64,000 bases of DNA from Ophiodon elongatus (taxonomy: Eukaryota > Chordata > Actinopteri > Perciformes > Hexagrammidae): contig JACSYO010001818.1 of NCBI GenBank assembly GCA_016806645.1, positions 3,254,001 to 3,318,000 on the forward strand, written 5' to 3'. The notes beneath the pieces are model-generated. The model was not told where the DNA came from. It did not search any database and was given only the letters and a program-made list of their open reading frames with translations. Position 1 is the first letter of the stretch. Each line of letters begins with the position of its first letter. Shown piece after piece: positions 12,501 to 20,760 of the stretch. The position numbers were made by a program, and so were the translations under genes.

Positions 12501-14553
12501 GGAGGGGGAGGTTGAGGTAGGGTTCGGGGGAGGATGTTGACAATGGGGAGGGTGGTGGGGGAGCAGTGTTGGCCTTTCACAACTCAGTAAGGCTGTGCAG
12601 GTGTGTGTGACAACCTCCCCAGCCCTATAGCGACATCTCTCTCACCATCCACCTGCTGCTCGTTTTCTCCCCATCGCATTCTCATTCGGTTTCGCCTCTC
12701 TATCTTTCACACTTACTACCCTTTTCTCCACTGACCATATCCTCTCCCACAGTCCTCGTCCATCTTGTGTTTTTTTTTCCCCCAGAAAGCGCTCTGTTTC
12801 TTTTTTCACAGGCAGGGGTGTACCACAGAATTTCAACCTTCCCCACTCGCTTTCTTTTTCCGAGTCAAATGCATTATGATTTATTACGAGTGAGATATTA
12901 TGCTGCAAAAGCAGATTACATATAAATTGAAATGGTAATGTTTGTGGTATGAAAGGGCAGTGGTTATAATAACATTATATAAGAAATTTATCCATAAAGG
13001 CATCCAAGCTACATTTCAGAATCTAATACTTTTAACTTCCTGAATGGGGACAGATGACAGACATTCATATAACCTTTTGTTCATTGTCTTCAGTCAAGAT
13101 TTAAGTTAAGAAAATTCATTTTAAAAGTATAACCTTAAAAACAATAAAGCCGATTGCCATTATCTGTTAAATAGCAAATGTTTAACTTTTACACGTAAAC
13201 AAATTAATCACTTGTTTGTGCGAATAATATTTTAAATACAGAATTACCCCGACACATTGGAATCATAAAATAAACCAGTAGCATATAACAGGTCTTATCA
13301 AAACCATTTATTAGAAAGCTAGATTTTCTAATTAGCATGAAACCAATTTCATGATTTATTTTTTTTGTCACAAACCAAAGAAGTAAAAATTTTGATTTTG
13401 TTGCTAGTAAGGGGGTCAAATTGGAGAAAAGTAATATCTGTACAAATCTTCCTCTCATCTAACAATTAGCAAGATATTTCTGTCTGAACTAAAGCTGCCG
13501 ACATCAAAAGTAACTTTGATCAAAATCAGTGTTCACCATTTTCTGGCTAAACCACACTGTCTATAGTACTAGTACACTGTCGACTTATTTTTTTACAAGT
13601 ACTATTCATTCAGTTCAATGCAGGTCCAGTAAAAACTGATAACAGTGAGTGGGGTCTGTGGATTATCTTGAGTAATAGGGACATTTGGAGGGAATTTAGA
13701 AACAGATGTTGCTGTTGAATTTTCAGTTTTCATTGAAACTAACATTTCAAAAAATTTCACGAATATCCATATCCATGCTTTTGTTGAACCCACCCTTTAA
13801 ATTTCATTTAACTTGCCTTTGCTTTTTTTTTTTTTACTGTTAAAACGTTCCTTTGGTCTTTCAAAAACATACCAGTTGGACACATCTCAGGGATGCTGGA
13901 CACATACGGTTCGTTCTGGAACTGCGGGGCATTGTCATTGATGTCCTGCACCTTGATGATGAACTCTGACTCGGGTTCATCTGGTTCATTGGACCTCCTG
14001 TTGATAGCCTGGGCTTGAAGGACATAGAAGGCCTTTTCCTCTCTGTCGAGCTTCTTCAGTGTCCTGATCTCACCAGAATACTCATCGATCTCAAACACAT
14101 CTCCGGCCCCTTCTCCTAATAATATGTACTTGATGTAAAACTCACCTCGGTCATAGTCGGATTTGAGCTGCAAATAGAAGAGGGGGTATATGAAAGCTTG
14201 ATTTAAAAAAAACAGATTATTTCAATTCAGAGGTAACCAGAAAACAAGCTTTTTCAAAGAGAAGTAGCGTGTCAAGGACATGGAGGACATTCAATCTGAA
14301 ATGGTACCTGGCCAATAACGCGAGGAGTGGGATCTTCCTCGGGGACAAACAGCTGTTTCCAGATCCAGCCTCTCTTCAGGCGACGGTGCAGATGAGTAGA
14401 CCCTTGAGCCAATTGTTGGGCTTCCAGACCCTGAGTACCTCTCATATCGCTCAGTACCCCGCCAGGAATCATAGAAAAGACCGTAACCATGGCCAAAACA
14501 CTCGGCAAGCTCACTTTTACTGTCCATCCGTGCATTTCCTCTGCACTTCCCAT
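1..14553 (-). CDS. cdh19: Type II classical cadherin, cadherin-19-like (11 joined coding exons, 3' end cut by window)
   Basis: Whole-gene entry; exons are listed separately. The product is a calcium-dependent homophilic adhesion receptor of the plasma membrane that links to actin through catenins. Joined exons encode 806 residues without a stop: signal peptide about 1-35, propeptide ending in HRRLKR at 56-61, EC1 from G62 with the type II tryptophans W63 and W65, linker motifs DINDN (157-161), DVNDN (266-270), DVDEP (383-387) and DINDN (487-491), EC5 with four cysteines (504, 596, 598, 604), a membrane span at about 621-643, then the cytoplasmic tail. All splice phases agree. The cadherin-19 call rests on remembered similarity: EC3 GTSVG with a short EDD loop, HHFYF and NQDNTA in EC5, LSMG before the membrane, and the tail pattern IR.SLR.S..GPD..FR.FI. 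Other type II members (7, 20, 24 or a fish-specific paralogue) are possible. I am very sure of the family and about 50% sure of the symbol. Confidence 0.9.
1231..1302. repeat. Tetranucleotide microsatellite (ATCC/ACCC then AATC)
   Basis: An uninterrupted run of ATCC units with an internal ACCC block changes to AATC units at about 1,281. It is intronic. Confidence 0.95.
2041..2165 (+). repeat. tRNA-derived SINE-like fragment (fish type)
   Basis: It reads AGCTGTGGCTGAGCGGGTA, a tRNA-like box A region, then GAGTGTCCTAGAGTGAAACACTAAACCCCAA, here cited as position 2,096-2,126. This matches the familiar fish SINE body in which a tRNA-like head is followed by the line about cash-like 'gtgtccttgggcaagacactgaacccc'. 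The copy is truncated, with a short or absent box B. It ends 90 bp from exon 11. Confidence 0.55.
2255..2506 (-). CDS. Cadherin exon 11: EC5 second half and start of membrane span
   Basis: 252 bp, phase 1 to 1, residues 551-635. Acceptor catttttag, donor gtaaga. The sequence runs DNTAGIVARR, YLLPVVVTDSGSPALSSTSTL, then VCSC and GHC, giving the three C-terminal EC5 cysteines (596, 598, 604). After ALALSMG the membrane span begins with LQTLLGLLVCLVTLT. It differs from most relatives, which have a G-L-S-T-G-A-L start to this region; cadherin-19 also has LSMG as I recall. Confidence 0.93.
2507..3659 (-). other. Cadherin intron 10
   Basis: Has a GTTATA donor and a TTTTAG acceptor. Positions about 3,380-3,500 are a relic of the hAT-like MITE family seen intact at 36.1 kb (shared CCCCA.ATTTACCAGCTGCAAC). 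I see nothing else in it. Confidence 0.8.
3660..3777 (-). CDS. Cadherin exon 10: EC5 first half
   Basis: 118 bp, phase 0 to 1, residues 512-551. Acceptor tttgtgtctctcag, donor gttata (weak but in phase). It encodes LLSAIDLDDPVDGHHFYFS, then NPNFTIRDNQ. DLDD is the EC5 calcium motif and NFT (543-545) a potential glycosylation site. The HHFYF string and DNQDNTA across the junction resemble cadherin-19. Confidence 0.92.
4070..4191 (-). CDS. Cadherin exon 9: EC4-EC5 linker
   Basis: 122 bp, phase 1 to 0, residues 471-511. Acceptor ccctattgcag, donor gtatgt. It encodes SSSVVVFIKVLDINDNVP (487-491 is the linker), then ARDYQPFICEGTQAGE. C504 is the first of the conserved EC5 cysteines. The next intron is only 292 bp. 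Confidence 0.92.
4192..5514 (-). other. Cadherin intron 8, mostly a hAT-like insertion
   Basis: Of 1,323 bp, about 966 bp are the transposon at 4,411-5,376. The flanks are unremarkable AT-rich DNA. Confidence 0.85.
4411..5376. mobile_element. Non-autonomous hAT-like DNA transposon
   Basis: The ends are CAGTGATCCCCAACC and, inverted, CAGTGGTTCACAGCC. The flanking octamers CTCTAGAT (4,403-4,410) and CTCCAGAC (5,377-5,384) agree at 6 of 8 positions and keep the T at position 2 and A at position 7 usual for hAT target duplications. Inside are repeats around ATTACTTTTAGCTAA (about 4,615-4,745, again near 5,155-5,220) and no transposase frame, so it depends on an autonomous partner. The diverged TSD implies an old insertion. 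Confidence 0.75.
5515..5651 (-). CDS. Cadherin exon 8: EC4 core
   Basis: 137 bp, phase 2 to 1, residues 425-471. Acceptor tttttcttccag, donor gtaagg. The sequence runs YSIDKRSD, FRIDPNNGTIT and ALDRETTNWHNVTVEAKET. LDRE (453-456) is the EC4 calcium motif. NGT (444-446) and NVT (462-464) are potential N-glycosylation sites. Confidence 0.93.
5652..7010 (-). other. Cadherin intron 7
   Basis: GTACAG donor and TTCCAG acceptor. It contains a poly-A run at 6,716-6,732 followed by GAAGAAGAA. No repeat family or exon recognised. Confidence 0.8.
7011..7264 (-). CDS. Cadherin exon 7: EC3 C-terminal half, linker, EC4 start
   Basis: 254 bp, phase 0 to 2, residues 341-425. Acceptor ttcgtcacag, donor gtacag. 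It starts with PLDYET, the EC3 DRE-equivalent, continues through DDHVDTR-like sequence (NDHVDTRFL) to the linker VEDVDEPPVF (381-390), and enters EC4 with PENAAVGTEVG and ARDTDTVNNPIR. The DVDEPP linker is typical of type II cadherins at this boundary. Confidence 0.93.
7265..8730 (-). other. Cadherin intron 6
   Basis: GTGAAT donor and GTCACAG acceptor. Positions 7,763-7,930 are a relic of the 36.1-kb MITE family. The remainder is unremarkable. Confidence 0.8.
7763..7930. repeat. Relic of hAT-like MITE family (as at 36,144)
   Basis: It opens with CAGGCGATGGAATGTAAC then AAAGTACATTTACTCAAGTA, the terminal sequence of the family, and includes CCCCACCTTTACCAGGTGCA, which also occurs in a variant at about 3,430. 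The other terminus is missing. Confidence 0.6.
8731..8921 (-). CDS. Cadherin exon 6: EC3 N-terminal half
   Basis: 191 bp, phase 1 to 0, residues 277-340. Acceptor tttgttcag, donor gtgaat. It contains VSEN followed by GTSVGKI and the calcium motif DGDTGIN (300-306). In place of the common DGDG loop it has SLEDDLEESSTF, and it ends in TQEGVILLAK. The exon is three bases longer than the 188 bp I recall for most type II genes. The EDD loop and GTSVG are among the reasons for the cadherin-19 suggestion. Confidence 0.9.
8922..9993 (-). other. Cadherin intron 5
   Basis: GTGAGT donor and TTCAG acceptor. It contains the CT-rich tract at 9,692-9,756. No other feature recognised. Confidence 0.8.
9692..9756. 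repeat. CT-rich low-complexity tract
   Basis: Almost pure pyrimidine on the plus strand, made of CTCTCTCCCTC-type repeats. Confidence 0.9.
9994..10161 (-). CDS. Cadherin exon 5: EC2 C-terminal half and EC2-EC3 linker
   Basis: 168 bp, phase 1 to 1, residues 221-277. Acceptor ctccacctgcag, donor gtgagt. It contains the PNMDRE calcium motif (228-233) and the linker LTDVNDN (264-270). EC2 here reads KDMLGLSGGYSSSTTVTVSL, where relatives have a GG-rich loop of the same length. Confidence 0.93.
10162..12175 (-). other. Cadherin intron 4
   Basis: GTACCA donor and CTGCAG acceptor. Part of it (about 10,880-11,450) looks like an old interspersed repeat: TGGTCTGAAAAGTGAAGCCAA and GAAGATGGCGATGGCCAAAA are phrases I associate with a common fish family. 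No internal exon seen. Confidence 0.7.
12176..12295 (-). CDS. Cadherin exon 4: EC2 N-terminal half
   Basis: 120 bp, phase 1 to 1, residues 181-221. It carries the EC2 calcium motif TDADDP (190-195), then NAKLIYSILQGEPYFSVEP, which closely matches the type II consensus. The donor is gtacca. The acceptor cccccacag is unusual because its pyrimidine tract is a C-rich minisatellite at 12,299-12,373. Confidence 0.93.
12296..13872 (-). other. Cadherin intron 3
   Basis: GTATGT donor and CCACAG acceptor. It begins, in plus coordinates, with the G-rich minisatellite and continues with purine/pyrimidine-biased DNA to about 12,860, then ordinary AT-rich sequence. No coding signal. Confidence 0.85.
12299..12373. 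repeat. G-rich minisatellite at the exon 4 splice acceptor
   Basis: About three copies of a 22-27 bp unit containing GGGGTGAAGCG and GGAGGGAGGGG. On the gene strand it is the C-rich pyrimidine tract that ends in the CACAG acceptor of exon 4. Runs of G could form a quadruplex on the plus strand. Confidence 0.9.
13873..14167 (-). CDS. Cadherin exon 3: most of EC1 and the EC1-EC2 linker
   Basis: 295 bp, phase 0 to 1, encoding residues 83-181. The acceptor is tatttgcag and the donor gtatgt. It contains the EC1 calcium motif LDRE (122-125), the YI.GEGAG.VF.ID core strand pattern and the linker DINDNAPQF (157-165), followed by the start of EC2 (YVSSIPEM). The usual GDG turn after the first strand reads GEF here. 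The length of 295 bp is the usual one for this exon in type II cadherins as I remember it. Confidence 0.92.
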
Positions 14554-14688
14554 GGTTGGTGGACAGAGGATGGAGGTTTCACTGGTCCAGTATTTCCAAT
14601 GCTTCATTCAACAGCACAGTAATTCATGATCCCGGGCAGTGCTGTATCCCATCTCGTTATGATGTGGTTTGTATGCATGCTCATGTCT
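14308..14688 (-). CDS. Cadherin exon 2: 5' UTR end, start codon, signal peptide, propeptide, start of EC1
   Basis: The acceptor is ttttatttcag just above 14,688 and the donor gtacca lies just below 14,308 (phase 0). The chosen start is the ATG at 14,553, which has A at -3 and G at +4. An in-frame ATG at 14,607 has a poor context and would add 18 residues; a third ATG at 14,535 sits right before the hydrophobic stretch. Residues 12-35 form the signal peptide core. The propeptide is short and ends in HRRLKR, a furin-type site, so the mature protein starts GWIWKQ with the two type II strand-swap tryptophans W63 and W65. The exon ends in VIGQ and is followed by an intron of only 140 bp. Compared with GWVWNQ-type relatives, the EEDPTPRV loop looks about two residues shorter. 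Positions 14,554-14,688 are untranslated and hold an upstream ORF. Confidence 0.85.
14604..14684 (-). promoter_or_regulatory. Upstream ORF in the cadherin 5' UTR
   Basis: A 26-codon ORF begins at the ATG at 14,684, four bases inside the proposed exon, contains further in-frame ATGs, and stops with TGA at 14,606-14,604. That stop overlaps the in-frame cadherin ATG at 14,607 as ATGA. The preferred cadherin start is 51 nt further downstream. If the exon boundary is right, scanning ribosomes must pass or re-initiate after this ORF, which would lower or regulate translation. The effect is inference; the overlap is directly visible. Confidence 0.5.
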
Positions 14689-17600
14689 CTGAAATAAAAG
14701 TTAACAATTTAATTAATGGCTGTAGTGAGAAATTTCCAGCAGTGCAGAGTTGGCTAAATGAGGAAATTTAAATATGTAGCAATTAGAATCCAAAAATCAT
14801 GTGTTTAATTTGACAAAGCTATAACTATATATGTGGAATATTCTATATTTCTGTATTCTGTAAACTTGGAAGAGTTTAAATGCAGTGAATAAATAAAAAA
14901 CAGTTTTCTATATCAGTGATTACAATTGAGCTAAACATAATGGATAAATGGTTTGAATAGTTAACGTTAGCAAACATAACTAATACATGTTTGAAATACG
15001 GAAACGGAATGTTAGCTATACGTATTTGATAATAGGTTAAAACAGTTAACGTTACCTAAACCGTTAACGTAATGGATAAATGGTTGAAATGGTTTGTGTT
15101 ATATGTAAATGGGGGCAGCTTCAGCCATTTCAAGTATTAGCCCAAATACTAAAACCTACAAAACATTGACAGTTCAATTGTATGAAAACAATATCCCCAT
15201 TTATATAATTAATAGTGTTAAACAACATTCAGGTTAAAAATTAAATTCAACATGATGGGCGGTGTCGATGAAGGCAACTTGAGGTCATCGCGGCTATGGG
15301 GCTTGGTTGGGAACCAAGTCTTCTCCCTGAGCTCTATGACGACATTAGGATATCTTTCAATCTATCTCAAGAATTACGTCAAATCTATTGCACAATAGCA
15401 ACTCAGATGCATACAAAATTCAAGCAAAAAAGCCAGATCAGGGATTGCATTTTACACGAGAAAGGCAAACCCTTTGTCCGAACTCTCCCTTTTTTTCTTT
15501 TTCTTGCATCCTGCAGTCCTGCACGGGCGTTTGAAAACAGCCCTCTGTTTTGAATTCAGACAAGGCCCTGCCTTGTGTTTCACAAGGGGGGGAACAGGGC
15601 CTGAACATCATTCCTAAAGCATGACACTGCACTCTGCAGCTGACTAATGAAGATTTCTAATTAGATCAATGTCTCCCCAGACATGGAAAACAGAGACACA
15701 CATGCCTCTGACAAACTATGAGTGGAATCGATGCAATTATAATGTGCACCAGGGTCAAGAGTGAAAGGACAACGAAAGTCAGACAAGACAGCAAATTAGT
15801 CAAGGCAACACAAATACAATATCTTGACCACCTTGTCAAAGTTAACGGAGTTGAACTTCAACAAATTCATCAATTCCCTTTAGATAAACAGATTAACTGC
15901 AGTCTTCTTCTAGCAGCAATAGTGATCCACTGTCAACGTGTCACTATCAAAGAGACCAAGAAGTCACTTGTGTGATTACTGGTGGTCAACCTCATCTTTT
16001 TTCCCTTCAGTAAATTAGCAATTAATTTCTCCTGTGAAATTAGTATTTTTGCCTCTGGAGCGTAGGTACCTTTGCCTGGAAGCTATGGATGTTCCTTTGC
16101 TTTCCTATTGTTTCACACTTTTGTCTTACAGTTGTTTGCTTTGCGAAGCAACACAAATTATTCGTCTAGACACGAAACCCTGAACTCGACTTTACTGCTC
16201 TCCAGTTGAGCAGCAAACCATACATCACCACTCAGTGGGATCAGATATTATTAAGGGTTAGGAGTCACAACGGCCATAATTCTTAACCATTCTAATAGAG
16301 TTTTTTGACACTGTTATATCAGCACATAACATATAGAGTCCCAAATATGTGGACGTTTTAATCCAAAGTACTGCGCAGGAGCACAAGTGCATGCATTTTT
16401 AGCATGGGTGGTCCCGGTGGAAATTTAGAATATAGAGTATACTTCAGGACGTTGTTTCAGCAGTTAGAGTAGTTGCAGTGTTAATGCTTAACAGCTCATA
16501 ATGTTCATGTTTAATCTTGTAAAACTAAATTAGCTGCCAAGATCCATTTGTAATGGGCTGGTAAAATCAATTACTGATGCAGGCTTTTATTTCTGAAATT
16601 CAATTTCGATACAGACCGTGGATGAGAGTATGTGTTTGTGCTTATGTAAGTCTTTACGGGCGAGATTCAAATCTCCGAGCGTTGCGGAGTGACAGTCCAA
16701 TTAGTAGCCAGTGAATCGTGAGCTGTTATGGTCTTTCATGGGGCTGCCAAGCACGCGCCCAAACTGAACGCCTTGAGCCAAAACTAGACAACAGCCCTCA
16801 ATGATGTTACTCTGAGCAACTGTTCAGCTGCCAGCATGCCGAGGAGTCTGCTTAAAAATCCTTCCTGGGGGTATCAGCCTTTACTGATGTGGCTGGAATA
16901 GTGCACAGGTCAACAGATGTTTAGGTGCCAATTTAACAAGATGGGGCTTTCTAGAAATAAGTGATGAAATTCTGGGAAAAATAATGAGTAGACCAAAAAC
17001 AAACTTCCAGCTCCTGGTCTGTAAATAACAACGGTATTAGGGAGTTTGAAAAACACATGTCCATGTGTGACAGCTAACTTGATAGTGCTTGATCATAATT
17101 GTGGCTCTGTCAAAGTCGGATTATTAAAAAGTATAAGATAAATCCATGTAGTTAAAAAACACAAATCAATCAGTTATCATGAACAGGAGTATAAGCCCTG
17201 AGAAGAGTCATGAGAAACTAATAATATCCCCAAGAAACACTGAACTCTACATGGTCAATTTTCTCCTTTCAAAAGACATTGTCATTTCTACATGACGTGC
17301 AGGATGCCCTGTGGTTGACAGGCATTCATTAGCTCTGATAGGTCTTCCTCCCATTTCCAGCACACCTCTTGTAGCCTGTATGTACAGTATGCTTCTCTAC
17401 CATATGACAGAATGACAATGAGCTGCAGTCTCACAATGTTAAGCACCAGATGTGCTGAGACCGTCGCATTATTTTCCTATATGGCGATGTGTTCTAGTTA
17501 ATAAAATGTCGCTCTGTCGTAGAAATGGTTCGGGGATGCTGTTAAAGATGTTTAAACGTGGCAATAAAGGAAAAGAATCTTCTACTTGACATTGTGAATG

Positions 17601-20564
17601 ACACATCCATATGCACTGCCGACCCTAACTGCTAAGTAATGCTAACTATTTGAGCATTAATTATGTAGTTTTTCCAGCATTATGGAAAAATAGGAAAAAG
17701 GTGTAAAGCTGAAAACGTGACAATGGTTCTGAATATAGTCTCCATAGCTATCTGCAATCTTGAAGGCAAATCCATCTGTTAAGCCTCGCTTCTTTAAGTT
17801 CACCCTTCCAAGACAATATGTGCTTAATTGGTCATTTGGGAGCCTATCATGGGACCTGCTGTTTACTGTTCAGCTCTGTAACACAACAAGGCTGACATGT
17901 AGTTCATGTTTCCTAAATCAGGACCTCAAGTGAGTCCAGAGACCGAGCTAGAACGACAGGGGAATGTCAAGCTATCACGTACTCGCGAGGAAGTAATTTG
18001 TTTGTTATTTTATTATTTGCACAAGTGGAAATCATTACGTTTAAGCAAAGTCTTCCGAATTTCCACTGACATTTATCAACGATAGGCCCTTTTTTTTTCT
18101 TCCTTTTTAATCAAAAACAATTAACTGATGCTAAAAAAAAAAAAGAGTGGCGAATTTAAAATACAAACAATTATCGACACATAATTAATTATGGTTATAA
18201 TAGTTTGTAACACAATTTTACGTAAAGTTTGATGAACTATCCGAGAACATTCTATCCAACATACTGAAATTATGCATCTTGTTAGCGGTTCCCACACATT
18301 TCATTGTTTGGGCCAAGGTTTTTCCCCTCATACACTGAGGATGTTCTGCAGTTTCAAATGTGGTATTTGTGCCTCACTGTCTGTTGCCTTTGAATAAGTA
18401 GACCAAACTATTGGACACCTGAAAGAAAGGTCACGGGAACTGTAAAATAAGTATTTAATCACACATATTGAAAACTCTTTAAACCAAATGTTGTCGCTCA
18501 ATTTCCAAAAGTGGAATGCACCGGAGAATAGTATTTTGTTGCTACATAATATAGACTAGTACAAAGAGGTCAGTCACTCAATATGGGACTTTAAAAAAAA
18601 GTTAACATTTTAGTTTATCAATACAGCTGCCTCAAATTGTCAACTCTGAATAATCACTAAGATTCCACCTTTATGTTCTATCCTCAACATACTCTTCCTC
18701 CCCAAAGTAAAAACTCATGGTCAGCTATTTCAGGAGTTCTGATGACAACAAAAAGCAAGAAGCAGTCACAAAAGATGCTGATTTCTCGCTGTGACAAACA
18801 CAAAGAACCCCCCTCCCCGGACTCCTTAAGGTATTATGAATCTCAGATTTCCTGCTGCTGCTTTTAAATTGAAAGCACATTTTCTCTTTTTGTTTTTCTC
18901 TATACATCCTTTCCTGGAAAATATCGTGAAATTGCATCAAAATGTCTTCTGACAAAACAAAAATCAAAACAAAACCTCTCACAGGGTGCATCGCGTCCAC
19001 CACCCACACCCACCTGTTTGTGTGATTCTGCTGTCCCCCGAGCCACTTGTCACCAACCGCCGTCAAGAGAGATCATCGCAGGGGTGTGAAGAAACACAAT
19101 CTGCTTAACTAAACGCCCTGGTACTGGAAAGCAATTCTGTCACCACAATAGCAGAAGCGAATGCGTGTGGTTTTCACAATGCCTAATCCCCTCCGCTGAC
19201 GACCTCCCCTTTTCTTCTTCTTCTCTGCCCGTTCCTGCCCTTCTCAAACTTCCCGGGGAAGAACAAACACAGGCTCTATTGTCTGGGACGCTGCAGAACA
19301 CTCAGGGCCTTCATCGCCATGCAAATAGTCACAGCCAGGCTTACAAATGGATTTCTATCTTTTCACCCTTTCTGTTTTTTTCCCTCTCCATTTTCGTGAA
19401 CAATCCAGCGCTTATTAGAGTCGAGATGGCGCATACAAGGGGATGGTAATTCATCCACTGTATGACAACTATTTCTGCTAGTGATAGGAAGTTAACAGTC
19501 TGTTTCTTGACATTCAAACCGAGAGGGCATGCGGTTACTGCATGCCACGTCCTGATATGTTCGCATTTTAATATTTGACGTGTTATGCACACTCACTTCA
19601 GACGTTGTTTGTACTCCACAGTCTCCCGGATGTTTATGTGTACTTGTAATGAGGGCCATAGTGGGAAATAAAGGGCAGGTCAAATCACCTCAGCTACTCT
19701 GGATAGAAAGATAAATATATCAGTCTGAAGTCTCAAAAAACTATCTTGAAAAACAATCTATACGGTCTCATAGATAATTATAGATGAAAAATCTAAATGT
19801 TGTATTTCTCAACTTATCATAACTGAAACAAAGCTTTGACGGCACCAGGAAACAATCATGTAAATGTAGCTTTTGTTTTTGAAGAGTTGGATTTAAATTA
19901 TGGTTTAAAAACTATTTCTATAACAGTTTTTTTTATATCATCTTTTTTCTCAGTTACCCTTTCTTTACTTTCTCTGTGTTTCTTTGCCTCCACCTTAAAA
20001 TCCTGTGTCCTCTCTAAATAACCCTAAATATAGAACGGCTTCTTTTGACTAGTGTTAATTGCTACAGCAGTGCATTAAATTAATGTGGAGAGAGTTAATT
20101 AGCTATGGAGTTTCATTCATGCTAATTTAAACTATAATAACAAGTCATTAAGTTGATTGAATCAGCATTATTGTAAAAGTGACAAAAAAGTGATAAAAAA
20201 AGAAATTTAATTCTGTAAAAAGTGTGTTAATTGTTTGGTTTTCTATTGTGGTTATAACTCTTAAGTTTTTGATTCGGGTTGACGAGCAAATCCCATCAAT
20301 CATATAAAATCATACTTTCCAGTTGGCTAATTGTTATTTTACATTTCCAAAAGCGAGTGATTATGCGCTGATTTATTGATTTCTCCCTTATCAACACAAG
20401 TGAATTGGATTTGCGGGTGGAACATCAAATTTGAAATATTTGATATAACTACCTCTTGTAAGTAAAAGCTGCCCACACATTCACTCGGATATAAAACACA
20501 TTACTGAAGTATAAGTTATTTTGTTATTTTTCATGCGTTCGCCTACAAAAGCCTATGCAGGCCC
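14689..20564. other. Non-coding AT-rich DNA (probable intron 1 or 5' flank)
   Basis: No ORF here has coding-like composition, protein homology I recognise or paired splice sites. Visible details are repeated GTTAACGTTA motifs at about 14,960-15,070, a poly-T/poly-A pair at 18,088-18,145, and a POU octamer ATGCAAAT at 19,319. Sequence at about 16,540-16,850 is non-repetitive and could be a conserved element, which cannot be judged without comparison. Confidence 0.6.
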
Positions 20565-20760
20565 CTACTAGTAATAAACTACTTGGTTAGGTTCAGGAAA
20601 AGATTGTGATTTGGGTTAAAATAAGCATGTTTGTTATGTTAAATAACTGTTTGTTAAGTTACCTTTATAAGACTTTAGTTAAGTATGTAAGTTACTTAAC
20701 AAAAGTAAGGTAATATAAGTCGACATTGACTTGGTCTTTTATATGATATGATAAGTATGA
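20565..20760. repeat. Relic sharing sequence with the 4.4-kb hAT-like element
   Basis: ACTTGGTTAGGTTCAGGAAA and the following AGATTGTGAT..GGTTAAAATAA (20,580-20,623) match the reverse complement of 4,990-5,042 closely. The termini are not visible, so this is a fragment. Confidence 0.5.
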
